DNA of 64,000 bases from JBPRGG01 sp051418075 (GCA_051418075.1 JBPRGG010000023.1:1-64000), one strand, 5' to 3'. Counted from the first letter of the stretch, positions 8,293 through 17,848 are shown. Notes: generated by a model not told the origin, from the sequence alone. Program-made: numbers and translations.

Positions 8293-9651
8293 TTAGAGAT
8301 GAATTTCCAATCTGCCTGCTTTAAGCGGAAAACATAAAATCAGCTCCTGGCCCTGTTTGAAATAAGTGTATGCTTTTAAATCGATCAATCGTTTACTGGG
8401 TCTAAATGATTTTGTATGTCCCGGCTCATGCATTACCGGTTCAGGTTTATCACGAACTGGTAATTTAATGGTGAAGTCAGATGTAGCAAAAGGGGCGTTG
8501 ATACTTAACTTATTATCATGAAATGAAAAAGTAGTTAGTTCCTTAGCCGCCCAATAACGGGCAATATCACTGTTTTTCATCCAGTTAAGTTGGCCATATC
8601 TTTTTTCAAGCCGGTCTACCACTTCCTGAAAAATATGGAAGCCTGTTTTTTCACCATTGAAATAAATGCCGGGCCAATGGCACACCATGATGGCAGGTTC
8701 TCCCTTTTCAATAACTTCTACCATTCTGCCGGAAGTCAGATCCTGGCTTATGAATTTATCAACAGATCCAACTGTAAGACCATCCCATCCACCAAACCAG
8801 TCACCGGTACAACCAATAATGGATACCACACAACTGGGATTGGCACCTTGAATAGTATTTGGATATTTTACCTGGGGTGCTACACTTTGATCCGGGTCAG
8901 TATATAAATCCCTGAAATAATGAGATAGCTTTACTCCATATACTTCATCTACTGCTGCCTGGGTGGCTAAGGCCAGGTTTTCTTTATTCTGACTGCAAAA
9001 TCCTCCCGGAGTAGTGACTCCTTCACAAAAAAGATCACTATTTTTCAGCACTTTCAAAGCATATGCCAGATACTCTCCCAACTCATCGGCACTTTTATTC
9101 TGGCTCCAGTCCCAGTTCTCCATATAATCGGGAGATGCTTCAGGATAAGGGCGGCCGGTTTTTATATCAATCACACGGGTATGACTGATCATTTCAGGGT
9201 GAATATCCCAATCAGGTTGCATAAAATCCCTGATTAGTTTGATGCTTTCCTTGAGTTCCTGGTGGGACCAACCAGGAATAAACCTGTCTACCCAGCCGGT
9301 ACAGGCAGGGTAAGGCACAACGCTATATTTACCCTTAATCTTATGTTGTTTACAATAGTCTCCAAATTCCCTGACAAAATCATCCGGTATTTCACGAGGT
9401 AGCTTACGCCAGTCCTGAGGATATCGTTCAGGAAAAACCTGATGAAACTGAGGGATACCGAAATAGGCCATATTTACCAGAGGAGTTGAATCATCAATGA
9501 TAAAGCTAAGGGGAACCTGATTTCTGGGATTCAATACCTCAATTGCAACCTCGTATTCAGGTTTTCTCTCAATGCCCAGGGCAAGACTGGCAGTGACCAG
9601 GGAGCTTTGCTTTATAAATTTCCTTCGGGTGCACAGATTAATATTTTCCAT
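8293..9651 (-). CDS. Tat-exported polysaccharide-deacetylase-like protein
   Basis: This is a 452-residue protein with a twin-arginine leader (TRRKFIKQSSLV, residues 8-19). The body starts with a Phe-Ile-Ile-Asp-Asp strand end near residue 52. A His-Pro-Glu-Met-Ile-Ser-His motif lies near residue 150, and a TTPGGFC loop is further on. The Asp-Asp plus HxxxxxH layout and the order of segments resemble NodB-type carbohydrate esterases, but the spacing is not that of a standard member. I therefore infer the fold and do not claim activity. Export folded through Tat suggests a bound metal. The position upstream of the toxin-antitoxin pair, sulfatase and glycosidase on the same strand points to glycan processing in the periplasm. 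Confidence 0.6.
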   Translation of the reverse strand: MENINLCTRRKFIKQSSLVTASLALGIERKPEYEVAIEVLNPRNQVPLSFIIDDSTPLVNMAYFGIPQFHQVFPERYPQDWRKLPREIPDDFVREFGDYCKQHKIKGKYSVVPYPACTGWVDRFIPGWSHQELKESIKLIRDFMQPDWDIHPEMISHTRVIDIKTGRPYPEASPDYMENWDWSQNKSADELGEYLAYALKVLKNSDLFCEGVTTPGGFCSQNKENLALATQAAVDEVYGVKLSHYFRDLYTDPDQSVAPQVKYPNTIQGANPSCVVSIIGCTGDWFGGWDGLTVGSVDKFISQDLTSGRMVEVIEKGEPAIMVCHWPGIYFNGEKTGFHIFQEVVDRLEKRYGQLNWMKNSDIARYWAAKELTTFSFHDNKLSINAPFATSDFTIKLPVRDKPEPVMHEPGHTKSFRPSKRLIDLKAYTYFKQGQELILCFPLKAGRLEIHL

Positions 9652-10023
9652 AATTATAGGATCAGCTGAACTTCCTATTTAAGTTAGGAATTATTTTATT
9701 TAACCACAATAATTTATTTTTTATTGAAGGTCTCTATATTATGATTTCATAAGACCTATGATTATATGAAAAAACGGTGCTGGCCCGACACAAAATGCTG
9801 GTAGGCTGGTGTGCCAAGCCAAGATGGCCCCGAAAAAGCAGGTTCCGTCCGGACAGGACAAAAGATGGAGGAAGATAGGATGTCTTTTATGATATAGATA
9901 GTCAATTTAACTTAAAATACCCGCCCACTTTCCCGGAAAAAAAATAAATTAAGTAAATATCCCATAAAAATAAAGCCAAAAATGGCATTCAAAATGCCTT
10001 CGCTGCTGCAGGCTTATAACTTC
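9652..10023. other. intergenic stretch between the glycan region and ccmF
   Basis: These 372 bases hold no supported gene. The right end has the terminator hairpin of ccmF (separate entry). The middle (about 9775-9890) is notably G-rich on the plus strand compared with its surroundings, with short repeated words such as GCCAAGCCAAG, but shows no clear stem or coding frame. The left part must contain the promoter of the gene starting at 9651; no convincing -7/-33 pair was found. Confidence 0.5.
9976..9998 (-). terminator. terminator-like hairpin after ccmF
   Basis: Read on the minus strand, GGCATT-TTG-AATGCC forms a 6-bp stem with a 3-base loop (9984-9998). It is followed at once by ATTTTTGG. 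It lies 26 bases beyond the ccmF stop. The stem is short, so this is a modest intrinsic-terminator candidate. Confidence 0.45.
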
Positions 10024-12678
10024 TCAAACAACCTTTTCCTCCACTGAAAATGCTTTTATAACTTTTTCTCCAGAAGATTTTACCTTTTGCTTCTCCTGCC
10101 AACGCTGATAAAAAACCAATCCACAACCCAATACCATAATGATACAACCAGTCCAAAGAAGGTTCATACCGGGAAACATAATGGCCTGCATCACCAGATA
10201 CTCCTTTTCTCGTAGTAAAAGATGCACAGTTTCAGGTTCCTTATCCAGCTCCGCCAGATCAAACTCTACCTGCAATATTTCCGAGTAATCCGGTAGGGAG
10301 GAGATTTCCAAAGAATCTTTTACCAGAAACAAAGGTTGCAGCAGATCATGCCTGCTAGAATCATTCAGATCTTGAACCTGGAATATGGTTTTTACCACTA
10401 TATCTGACTGATTCAACCCCATTTTGGCTTTCTGATCGGGATCATTAAGTAAATAAATATCCTTAAATTCAATCCTCAGGTTTTCATGCTGGAAAGTTTT
10501 CCCCCGTTTCACTTTCTCCACTACCATGTTCATAAAATCGTCATCCGGATGGCCATGATCGTTCAACTCAGTATCGGCCCATTTTACATGGGTAAAAATA
10601 TCGTGCCCCAGGTAATGCCGGGTATCTGGCTCAGACACATTGCCAAATTTCTCGTTTTGCTGAATATAAGGGGACAAATTGAATAAAGCATCTCCTGGTT
10701 GCCATCTCCGGAGCTGATGATTCCATTCAGCTTTAAAGTAATTAATATTGTAATGGATATTCACACCTTCCCGATGTTTTCCCTGGTAAGTGATAAAATA
10801 TTTATCCATCTTTACCGTATCGCCTTTTTTGATCAGCACGTTTTCATTGTTAAGAAAGCTTTCATCCAACACCTGCAGGTTGTAATGCATATCCTGTGAT
10901 ATGGGTTTCTTCCCGGTGGATGAAATGAGTGCTCCGGCCAGCAGCAAAGCAAACCCAAAATGAGCCAGGGCAGAACCGGCTGCCAGTTTATTCTTAGAAA
11001 ATACCCGCCACATCCATTGGCCATTGGCAGCTAAAGCCAACAAAGTGGTAAACAGCAGCAGCATATACTTCCAATCCTCCCATTGGTAGGAAAGCAGCCA
11101 AAAAATGATCAGCGTCAGAATACCTGCCAACAGCAAGGGAATCCTTAATCTGTTTATCCGGATTCTCCAGGTGCTGGTTTGGCCAAACTTGAGTATAGGC
11201 GTAAAAGCCATTAATGCGGTAAAGACGATGGCAAAAGGAACCTGCCACTGACCGTAATATAAATTTCGCTGATCCAGATTGGTAAAAGCGTCAAATTGGG
11301 TGTCGAATAATCGGTTGATCACCGGAATAGAGGTAGATAAAATCACCTGACCAGCCGAAAGTAGCAGAATAAAAATTCCAGTCATCATCCAGAATTCCCG
11401 GCTGCTGAAGCTGTCATCCTGATCGCTCCGGGGATAGTAGTGGTGATAAGCCCACAATAAAAAACCTCCGTTCATTATCAGCCATCCAATGAGTAACAGA
11501 TTAAATGGTTGCCCTAACCCAAAAAGTAATATGATCATTATATTACCGGCTACATAGTACCACTGTAATCTGGTTTTTCTTAACATTAAGCCTGCAGCCA
11601 ACATACTGAATATCATCAAAAACAGCCATAGATGCCACAATAGCCCGTTTTCAGTAAAGGAATGTACAGAACTGTCTCCCAAAATACCGCTTCTGGTTAA
11701 AAAACTGGCATAAATCACCATGAGAAAGGCGGCAACACTTAATAAGACTGCCATAAAATAGCCTTTCTTCTTTTTCCGGCTGATCACCAACTGGTGGAGG
11801 GCAGCCAGTAGGATCAGCCATGGCACCAAAGAGGCATTTTCCACCGGGTCCCAGGCCCAGAAACCACCAAAGCTAAGCGCTTCGTAGGCCCAGGCACCTC
11901 CCATCAGGATGCCAGCTCCCAATACCATCACTCCGGCTACGGTCCAGGTTTGGGCTGGTTTGATCCAGCTGTAAAGGTCATTCTTAAAAATACCACCCAG
12001 GGCCAGGGCAAAGGGAAATAAGGTCAGGGCAAATCCAGCAAAAAGCACCGGGGGATGTATCACCATCCAGTAATTTTGCAGTAAAGGATTCAACCCGTTA
12101 CCATCCTGCAGAGCTATGACTTTGTTCAGGTAGTCTGGCATTTGAGTCCAGGCGGCTGTGATATTTTCAGGAAGCTGCCTGATTAAAATGAATGGACTGT
12201 TGCCAATCTTAACATCACCAATATACAGGCCAAGCAACATGGAAAAGATGGCCACCAACACCAGGCTGTTTACAGGAAGTACAAATTTTTCCCATTTTTT
12301 AAATTTTTGTATAAAAATAAAAGAGAAAAGTAAAATCCAGCCCGACCAAAGCAACAGGCTACCCTCCTGACCGCTCCAGAAGCTGGCCAGCAAGTAAACC
12401 GGAGACATGGCTTGATTGGTATATTTCCAGACATAATGAAACTCAAAATACCGGTTGAACATGATGAAATACAACAATGCAATAGCTGCAAATGTGCAGA
12501 CTCCTGTGCTAAGGAAAAAGATCTTTCCGGTCATTCGCCAGGACTGTTGCACTGCCTGGTTGCTTTTTTTAATTCCCATCGCATAACTAAGCGCTGCCAT
12601 CAGGCTGAAAATAAACGCTGAAATCAAAAGCAGATGGCCATAATGACTGAGCCAGGTATGTTCATGCAGGTATTTCAT
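10024..12678 (-). CDS. ccmF: cytochrome c maturation heme lyase CcmF (NrfE-like)
   Basis: This 884-residue polytopic membrane protein has about 14-15 hydrophobic segments in the first 590 residues. The tryptophan-rich heme-handling motif of the CcmF/CcmC/CcsA superfamily is at 271-283 (GGFWAWDPVENAS), and conserved periplasmic His residues occur in VIHPPVLF. CcmF attaches heme from CcmE to apocytochromes in the Ccm (system I) pathway. The C-terminal third is a long soluble region before a last membrane segment near 835-857, longer than in E. coli CcmF. It lies next to ccmE and divergent from nrfH/nrfA. Because NrfA carries a CXXCK heme site, this copy could serve it in the way NrfE does in E. 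coli, but that is inference. Confidence 0.9.
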   Translation of the reverse strand: MKYLHEHTWLSHYGHLLLISAFIFSLMAALSYAMGIKKSNQAVQQSWRMTGKIFFLSTGVCTFAAIALLYFIMFNRYFEFHYVWKYTNQAMSPVYLLASFWSGQEGSLLLWSGWILLFSFIFIQKFKKWEKFVLPVNSLVLVAIFSMLLGLYIGDVKIGNSPFILIRQLPENITAAWTQMPDYLNKVIALQDGNGLNPLLQNYWMVIHPPVLFAGFALTLFPFALALGGIFKNDLYSWIKPAQTWTVAGVMVLGAGILMGGAWAYEALSFGGFWAWDPVENASLVPWLILLAALHQLVISRKKKKGYFMAVLLSVAAFLMVIYASFLTRSGILGDSSVHSFTENGLLWHLWLFLMIFSMLAAGLMLRKTRLQWYYVAGNIMIILLFGLGQPFNLLLIGWLIMNGGFLLWAYHHYYPRSDQDDSFSSREFWMMTGIFILLLSAGQVILSTSIPVINRLFDTQFDAFTNLDQRNLYYGQWQVPFAIVFTALMAFTPILKFGQTSTWRIRINRLRIPLLLAGILTLIIFWLLSYQWEDWKYMLLLFTTLLALAANGQWMWRVFSKNKLAAGSALAHFGFALLLAGALISSTGKKPISQDMHYNLQVLDESFLNNENVLIKKGDTVKMDKYFITYQGKHREGVNIHYNINYFKAEWNHQLRRWQPGDALFNLSPYIQQNEKFGNVSEPDTRHYLGHDIFTHVKWADTELNDHGHPDDDFMNMVVEKVKRGKTFQHENLRIEFKDIYLLNDPDQKAKMGLNQSDIVVKTIFQVQDLNDSSRHDLLQPLFLVKDSLEISSLPDYSEILQVEFDLAELDKEPETVHLLLREKEYLVMQAIMFPGMNLLWTGCIIMVLGCGLVFYQRWQEKQKVKSSGEKVIKAFSVEEKVV

Positions 12679-12696
12679 CCTATCAGATCAAAAAAT

Positions 12697-13107
12697 TCAC
12701 GAAGTAGATTTAAAATTATTTTGTTCTACATATTTAGACGGGCATTTCAACAGAATAGTATTGGCGTAAAATGCATCGTTTTTATATTTTCCTTTTACCA
12801 CAATATCCTCAGAACGTTCCATATCCTGTGGTTTTGACTGGTTCAAAACTACTTTCAGTTCTTTTCCGCTTTTATCTTTCATATAAAAGGTGACCAGGTT
12901 GGGATTGATTTGTGGATTATATTGAATGGCCTTTTGCCGGTTAAGCTGCCCCACCACCGTATATTCCTGCTGTTGATCACGTACAGCCTGACTAAAATCA
13001 GCATATTGGCTGGTGGATTGGGTGGTACTGAAAAAAATACTAACCATCAGGGCCATACTGATGATCAAAAGGAGGTGGAACTTCTTCATAAAAAATCCAA
13101 TTTTCAA
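12697..13107 (-). CDS. ccmE: heme chaperone CcmE, CXXXY type
   Basis: This 136-residue protein has a single N-terminal membrane anchor (about residues 10-28) followed by an OB-fold beta-barrel. The heme-binding motif near the end is Cys-Pro-Ser-Lys-Tyr (122-126), so Cys replaces the His of the E. coli HXXXY motif. CXXXY forms of CcmE are known from Desulfovibrio and archaea. The protein receives heme from CcmC and hands it to CcmF. The gene is 18 bases upstream of ccmF on the same strand, clearly one operon. The ATG at 13107 gives a six-residue extension; the ATG at 13089 (MKKFHLL) is the likelier start. Confidence 0.88.
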   Translation of the reverse strand: MKIGFFMKKFHLLLIISMALMVSIFFSTTQSTSQYADFSQAVRDQQQEYTVVGQLNRQKAIQYNPQINPNLVTFYMKDKSGKELKVVLNQSKPQDMERSEDIVVKGKYKNDAFYANTILLKCPSKYVEQNNFKSTS

Positions 13108-13135
13108 TTTAACAAACAGCCTGCCTTAATGTTGC

Positions 13136-13166
13136 TTTTGTAAATGGTTTAACATTACTATATTTT
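13136..13166 (+). promoter_or_regulatory. candidate Bacteroidota-type promoter for nrfHA
   Basis: TTTTG at 13136-13140 and TATATTTT at 13159-13166 are 18 bases apart. They approximate the Bacteroidota -33 (TTTG) and -7 (TAnnTTTG) elements, with one mismatch in the -7 box. The nrfH start codon is 26 bases further on. The site lies in the 85-base divergent gap with ccmE. No Fnr- or NO-regulator box could be recognised with confidence. Confidence 0.3.
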
Positions 13167-13192
13167 TTTAGTACTGCCAGGCAGTCTCTACT

Positions 13193-13786
13193 ATGAAACT
13201 AAAAAGATTTTTTGATTATCTCAGGCCACCCAAACCCTGGTTTTTTTTCGTTAACGGTCTATTGGCTGTAAGTTTAGGCGTGGTGGCTTATCTTTTTTAT
13301 GTTTCCAAAGCCTGGTCCTATCTTTCCGATGACCCTGAAACCTGTGTCAATTGTCATATCATGGCCCCTCAATATGCTACCTGGCAACACAATGTACATC
13401 GGCTAACTGCCACCTGTAATGATTGTCATGTTCCTCATGACAATGTATTTTCACATTATTATTTCAAAGCCAAGGATGGATTACGCCATGCCACCATTTT
13501 TACCTTAAGAAATGAACCTCAGGTTATAAAAATAAAGGAAGCCGGGATCAAAGTGGTTCAGGAAAATTGCAAAAGGTGCCATACACAGTTGAATGAAAAA
13601 GTGGGTATTCTGCAGGTTACCCTGGAAAACAGCGAGCATGGAGAAGGTAAATTATGCTGGGAGTGCCATCGGGAAACACCTCATGGTAAAGTGCGTAGTT
13701 TGTCATCTACACCGGCTACCCTGGTGCCTTTACCGGAAAGTCCGGTACCCGGATGGTTGAAGCAATTACACCGACGACAAGAATAG
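13193..13786 (+). CDS. nrfH: cytochrome c nitrite reductase small subunit NrfH
   Basis: This 197-residue tetraheme protein of the NapC/NrfH family has one N-terminal membrane helix (about residues 17-38). Heme motifs are CVNCH (51-55), CNDCH (75-79), CKRCH (126-130) and CWECH (155-159). The first motif is followed by Ile-Met, consistent with the Met ligand seen on heme 1 of NrfH. It takes electrons from menaquinol and passes them to NrfA at the periplasmic face of the membrane. nrfA starts 13 bases downstream. A Pro-rich tail of about 30 residues follows the last heme site. Confidence 0.95.
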   Translation: MKLKRFFDYLRPPKPWFFFVNGLLAVSLGVVAYLFYVSKAWSYLSDDPETCVNCHIMAPQYATWQHNVHRLTATCNDCHVPHDNVFSHYYFKAKDGLRHATIFTLRNEPQVIKIKEAGIKVVQENCKRCHTQLNEKVGILQVTLENSEHGEGKLCWECHRETPHGKVRSLSSTPATLVPLPESPVPGWLKQLHRRQE

Positions 13787-13799
13787 ATAACTTTTTATT

Positions 13800-15347
13800 A
13801 TGGCCACACTCAGAGAAATCATTCGACGCAAACCCTGGATAGGATGGGTATTGTTTATTTTTACAGCTGTAATCATTTTCTTTTTAGGTTTACTGGCTTC
13901 ATCCATCATGGAAAGACGCACGGAAGCTTTATACCTGGATCAACGTCAGATTGAGATCAAACCACTGGAACCCCGCAACAGCGTTTGGGGGATTAATTAT
14001 CCCAGGCAATATCAGTCTTACCTGGAAACTGCCGACACTACATTCGACAGCAAATATAATGGCAGCAACGATGAAGATGTGCTGGAAACACATCCTGAAA
14101 TGGTTGTACTTTGGGCCGGCTATTTGTTTGCAGCCGATTATACTACTGCCAGAGGTCATTATTATGCCGTACAGGATGTAAGAAGGACCTTACGTACCGG
14201 GGCTCCCATGGCTCCCGATCAGGGTCCCCAGCCGGCGACCTGCTGGACCTGTAAAAGCCCTGATGTACCCCGATTAATGGCAGAAATCGGGATTAAAGAA
14301 TTTTATGCGCCTAAATGGGCCGATCATGGGCCTGAAATAGTTAATTACATTGGTTGTGCCGATTGTCATGACGAAGAAACTATGAACCTGACAATAACCC
14401 GCCCTGCCCTGATTGAAGCTTTTGCCCGTCGTGGGCTGGATGTCACAGAAGCATCCCATCAGCAAATGCGTAATTTGGTTTGTGCCCAATGTCACGTGGA
14501 GTATTATTTCAACAAGGAAACCCCCTATGAAGGTGTACCTTACCTTACTTTTCCCTGGGATAATGGCTTAGACCTGGTGGCTATGGAAGAATATTACGAT
14601 GAACTGGAATTTGCCGACTGGACCCATAAGCTAAGTCAGGCTCCCATGCTTAAAGCCCAGCATCCTGATTACGAATTGTTTTTAACCGGGATACATGCCA
14701 AACGAGGGGTGACCTGTGCTGATTGTCACATGCCTTACCGTAGTGAAGGCGGGGTAAAATTCACAGATCACCATATTCAAAGTCCCCTGAACAATGTATC
14801 CACCTCCTGTCAGGTTTGTCACCGGGAAAGTGAGGAGGAATTAATCAGCAATGTATATAGTAACCAGGACAAGGTAAATTCTGCCCGTCGCATTGCTGAA
14901 GATCTCTTGGCCAAGGCCCATATAGAAGCGGCTTTTGCCTGGGAATCGGGTGCTACAGAGGAGCAGATGGAAGACATTTTGATGGACATTCGCCATGCCC
15001 AGTGGCGCTGGGATTTTTCGGTGGCCAGTCATGGAGCAGCAGCTCATGCACCCACTGAATGTTTACAATTGCTCAGTACTTCCATCAACCTGGCTCAGGA
15101 AGCCCGTCTGAAATTGTCCCGGTTGTTAGCTACTATGGGATACACAGAACCGGTTCCGATGCCGGATATTTCTACCAAGGAAAAGGCGCAAGCTTTTATC
15201 GGACTGCCAATGGATGAAATGATCGATGAAAAATTGCAATTTCTGCATGAGGTAGTACCGGAGTGGATCGAAACAGCACAGCAGCGGGAAAGCCAATGGG
15301 TACAATATGAAGGCGTATCCACTGAGGCTGAACAAATGGATTATTGA
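13800..15347 (+). CDS. nrfA: ammonia-forming cytochrome c nitrite reductase NrfA
   Basis: This 515-residue pentaheme enzyme reduces nitrite to ammonium with six electrons. Heme sites are CWTCK (148-152, the catalytic heme with Lys ligand), CADCH (186-190), CAQCH (228-232), CADCH (306-310) and CQVCH (337-341). The catalytic Tyr-Tyr after the third site (HVEYY), the Arg in KRGVTC and the His in TDHH complete the active pocket. The N-terminus has a long hydrophobic helix (about 14-36) that may stay as a membrane anchor. The gene follows nrfH by 13 bases and precedes a porin gene by 18 bases. The CXXCK site normally needs a dedicated heme-attachment component, which fits the neighbouring ccmF. 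Confidence 0.96.
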   Translation: MATLREIIRRKPWIGWVLFIFTAVIIFFLGLLASSIMERRTEALYLDQRQIEIKPLEPRNSVWGINYPRQYQSYLETADTTFDSKYNGSNDEDVLETHPEMVVLWAGYLFAADYTTARGHYYAVQDVRRTLRTGAPMAPDQGPQPATCWTCKSPDVPRLMAEIGIKEFYAPKWADHGPEIVNYIGCADCHDEETMNLTITRPALIEAFARRGLDVTEASHQQMRNLVCAQCHVEYYFNKETPYEGVPYLTFPWDNGLDLVAMEEYYDELEFADWTHKLSQAPMLKAQHPDYELFLTGIHAKRGVTCADCHMPYRSEGGVKFTDHHIQSPLNNVSTSCQVCHRESEEELISNVYSNQDKVNSARRIAEDLLAKAHIEAAFAWESGATEEQMEDILMDIRHAQWRWDFSVASHGAAAHAPTECLQLLSTSINLAQEARLKLSRLLATMGYTEPVPMPDISTKEKAQAFIGLPMDEMIDEKLQFLHEVVPEWIETAQQRESQWVQYEGVSTEAEQMDY

Positions 15348-15365
15348 TCAGGGTGGTGTCGGAAA

Positions 15366-16673
15366 ATGGATCTAAAAAAATATTTGATGAGAAATTTCAA
15401 CAACTTACATTTTCCTCTCATTTTTATGCTTTCAGTCTTATTTCTGTCTCCTGGATGGACCCAGGAATTAGAAGAAAAAAGACTGGATCTGGACCTGGAA
15501 ATCAGACCACGGGCTGAATTCCGGAATGGTGCCTTTAACTTAAGAACCAGACAGGATGATCCGGCTTTTTTTATCTCTCAGAGAAGCCGGTTAAATATTA
15601 ACTATGCCCATGATGCTTTATCCGTAGGGTTTTCCCTGCAGAATATCAGGGTATGGGGCGCATCCCCACAAGTTGCTCCCAGTGAAGGCAGCAATACCAT
15701 GATCAACCAGGCCTGGCTGACTTATTATTTTAATGAAAACATCAATCTGAAAATTGGCAGGCAAAGCCTGGTATATGATGATGACCGGATTTTAGGCAGT
15801 CTAGACTGGCATCAGGCCGGACGCTGGCATGATGTGGCATTATTGAGGTATGAACCGGATAACTGGAAGATCCATGCCGGTTTTGGTTATAATCAAAACT
15901 CGGAAAGGATTATCAATAATTTTTATGAAGCACCTGGCGGGCACTACAAATCGTTACAAATGTTTTGGCTAGGCCATGATTTGACTCCATTTTATAATTT
16001 TTCCTTTTTGTTTTTAAATACTGGCTTCCAGGGTAATAACTCAGGACAAAACTTTATGCAAACCATGGGAGGCAATATTTATAAAACCGGATCTCCCCTG
16101 AAACTTACCGGCACATTCTATTACCAGACCGGCTATAATGCGGCTGATCAAAAAGTAAATGCATTTTTGGCATCAATTTATGGCAATTTGGTTTTGACGG
16201 AGAAATTCTGGTTGTTGGCCGGCACCGATTATGTTTCCGGAGAAGAGCCTTTTGATCCGGATGATGATACATTTACTGCCTTTGACCCGCTTTATGGCAC
16301 CCATCACAAATTTTATGGCTATATGGATTATTTCTACGTGGGTCAGCCACATGGAGGAGTGGGATTGTGGGATAAATATTTGGGTTTTATCCTAAACCTG
16401 GAAGAAAATCTGACTTTTCGATTGGTGGGGCATGCATTTGACGCAGCCAGTTCAGTTCAACCTTCAGCCCTGGCTGAAGAAATGGACACTTATTTAGGTA
16501 CCGAACTAGATCTTTCCTTTGCCTGGACCATCAATGAAATGATTAAACTGACCGGAGGCTACTCCCAGATGCTGGCTACGGAGTCTATGGAAGTTTTAAA
16601 GGGAGGAGGAGAAGCAGGTATTAATCAGGATTGGGCCTGGTTGATGATCACAGCCAATCCGGATATTTATTAG
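15366..16673 (+). CDS. alginate-export-family outer membrane beta-barrel protein
   Basis: This 435-residue protein has a signal peptide (about residues 1-35) followed by repeated amphipathic beta strands rich in Tyr, Trp and Phe. Typical AlgE/alginate_exp segments are present, such as INLKIGRQSLVYDD near residue 130. It is predicted to be an outer-membrane porin. It is the third gene of the nrf operon, 18 bases after nrfA, so a role in nitrite, nitrate or ammonium passage is more likely than alginate secretion; this comes from context only. The next gene, at 16904-17848, points the other way. Confidence 0.8.
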   Translation: MDLKKYLMRNFNNLHFPLIFMLSVLFLSPGWTQELEEKRLDLDLEIRPRAEFRNGAFNLRTRQDDPAFFISQRSRLNINYAHDALSVGFSLQNIRVWGASPQVAPSEGSNTMINQAWLTYYFNENINLKIGRQSLVYDDDRILGSLDWHQAGRWHDVALLRYEPDNWKIHAGFGYNQNSERIINNFYEAPGGHYKSLQMFWLGHDLTPFYNFSFLFLNTGFQGNNSGQNFMQTMGGNIYKTGSPLKLTGTFYYQTGYNAADQKVNAFLASIYGNLVLTEKFWLLAGTDYVSGEEPFDPDDDTFTAFDPLYGTHHKFYGYMDYFYVGQPHGGVGLWDKYLGFILNLEENLTFRLVGHAFDAASSVQPSALAEEMDTYLGTELDLSFAWTINEMIKLTGGYSQMLATESMEVLKGGGEAGINQDWAWLMITANPDIY

Positions 16674-16720
16674 CATTTAGGAAAACTCTGAATAGGATTG
16701 GCCTAACGGTGAACAGGTCC

Positions 16721-16823
16721 CGATGGCCACTGGTATGAGGGTGCCGAAAGGTGTGGAAATCTTTTTTCTGTCTTTATTTATTTTGCTTACTTTTTTATCA
16801 AGAAGTAGGTCGATGGCCACTGG
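16721..16823. repeat. 13-bp direct repeat pair in the nrf/EPS convergent gap
   Basis: CGATGGCCACTGG occurs at 16721-16733 and again at 16811-16823, 90 bases apart. Both copies lie between the ends of two converging operons. No terminator stem was found around them. No function is assigned. Confidence 0.4.
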
Positions 16824-16903
16824 CTTAAAAAAGCTGGACTAAGGCAGAATGTTTTTTAAAATACAGTCATCCAATAATACTAAACATTATAACACCCTCC
16901 TTT

Positions 16904-17848
16904 TCAAACAAAATGCCTGAAGGTAAATTTCCGATGCTTAATTCCCCATCCAACAGCAGCAAAGATACCAACAATCTTATTCCAGGCTACTTTAAACTTC
17001 ATTTGCTTACAGCTAACCAGGGCACTCCTCATCTTTCTTTTCAGCTGATGCCAGAAATATTTTCTGAAATACCCGGCAGACTGATGAAGTAAAATTACCA
17101 GCATCGGGTTGCGGGAATCATAATACGCTTTAAATGCAGATTGTTTACCAATGGTCATACTTTCTTTATGCCAAATTTTGGCTCCGGGCGTATACATAAT
17201 CTTATACCCCGCTTTTTTGGCCCGGGCCAGCCAGTCGTATTCTTCTGCCTCAAAAAAGAAATTGGTATCATATCCGCCCAATTCCTGATAGACACGGGAA
17301 GAAGCCAGCATAAATATATCATCTATAAATGCTCTTTCAGCTACTTGGTCATATTGTCCCCGGTCGATTTCTTTGGAACCAATATGTTCTCCATTCCAAC
17401 GTATCTTATCTTCGTATTTACCCACTGACTGCAAGGTATCGGGATAATCAAAATAATAGGCCTTTCCAGTTACAAATCCAATATCAGGATCAGTTTCAGC
17501 CACCTTTACCAATTCAGAAATGACTTTTTGGTCTGCTTTTACATCATTATTGGTGATCAGTACATAATCGGCATTTTTCTGCTTAAAGGCATACTCCAGA
17601 CCAAAATTGAATCCTCCGGAATAACCCCGGTTTTGCTCCAGCCTGATCAGATCTACCTGAGGAAAGTGGTGCTTTACATACTCATCTGTACCATCTGAAG
17701 AACCATTGTCAATAACTACCACTTCAAAATTTGCGTAGTCATTATCCAGATAGCTGGTTAAGGCATCATCCAGCAAGTATTTACCATCATAACTTAATAT
17801 TAATACAATTACCTTAGGAGATACTGGCATGTTCATTTTTAAATTCAT
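16904..17848 (-). CDS. GT2 family glycosyltransferase
   Basis: This is a 314-residue GT-A glycosyltransferase. The N-terminal strand VIVLILSYDG, the nucleotide-binding DNGSSDGT (about residues 47-54), the acidic motif LITNNDVKAD and the EAEEYDWLARAKKAG helix match rhamnosyl/galactosyl-type GT2 enzymes. A basic, amphipathic C-terminal tail probably holds it at the inner membrane. It is the last gene of the EPS operon, and its start overlaps the end of the aminotransferase gene by up to 35 bases. In-frame Met codons at 17836 and 17830 are alternative starts. The sugar specificity is unknown. Confidence 0.88.
   Translation of the reverse strand: MNLKMNMPVSPKVIVLILSYDGKYLLDDALTSYLDNDYANFEVVVIDNGSSDGTDEYVKHHFPQVDLIRLEQNRGYSGGFNFGLEYAFKQKNADYVLITNNDVKADQKVISELVKVAETDPDIGFVTGKAYYFDYPDTLQSVGKYEDKIRWNGEHIGSKEIDRGQYDQVAERAFIDDIFMLASSRVYQELGGYDTNFFFEAEEYDWLARAKKAGYKIMYTPGAKIWHKESMTIGKQSAFKAYYDSRNPMLVILLHQSAGYFRKYFWHQLKRKMRSALVSCKQMKFKVAWNKIVGIFAAVGWGIKHRKFTFRHFV

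Noticed and set aside
7546..9651. The whole glycan and toxin-antitoxin region as a defence island
   Set aside because: Apart from one toxin-antitoxin pair there are no nucleases, helicases, reverse transcriptases or phage genes.
9775..9890. G-rich stretch upstream of the ccmF terminator as a possible structured RNA
   Set aside because: No consistent long-range stem or known riboswitch motif could be built by eye.
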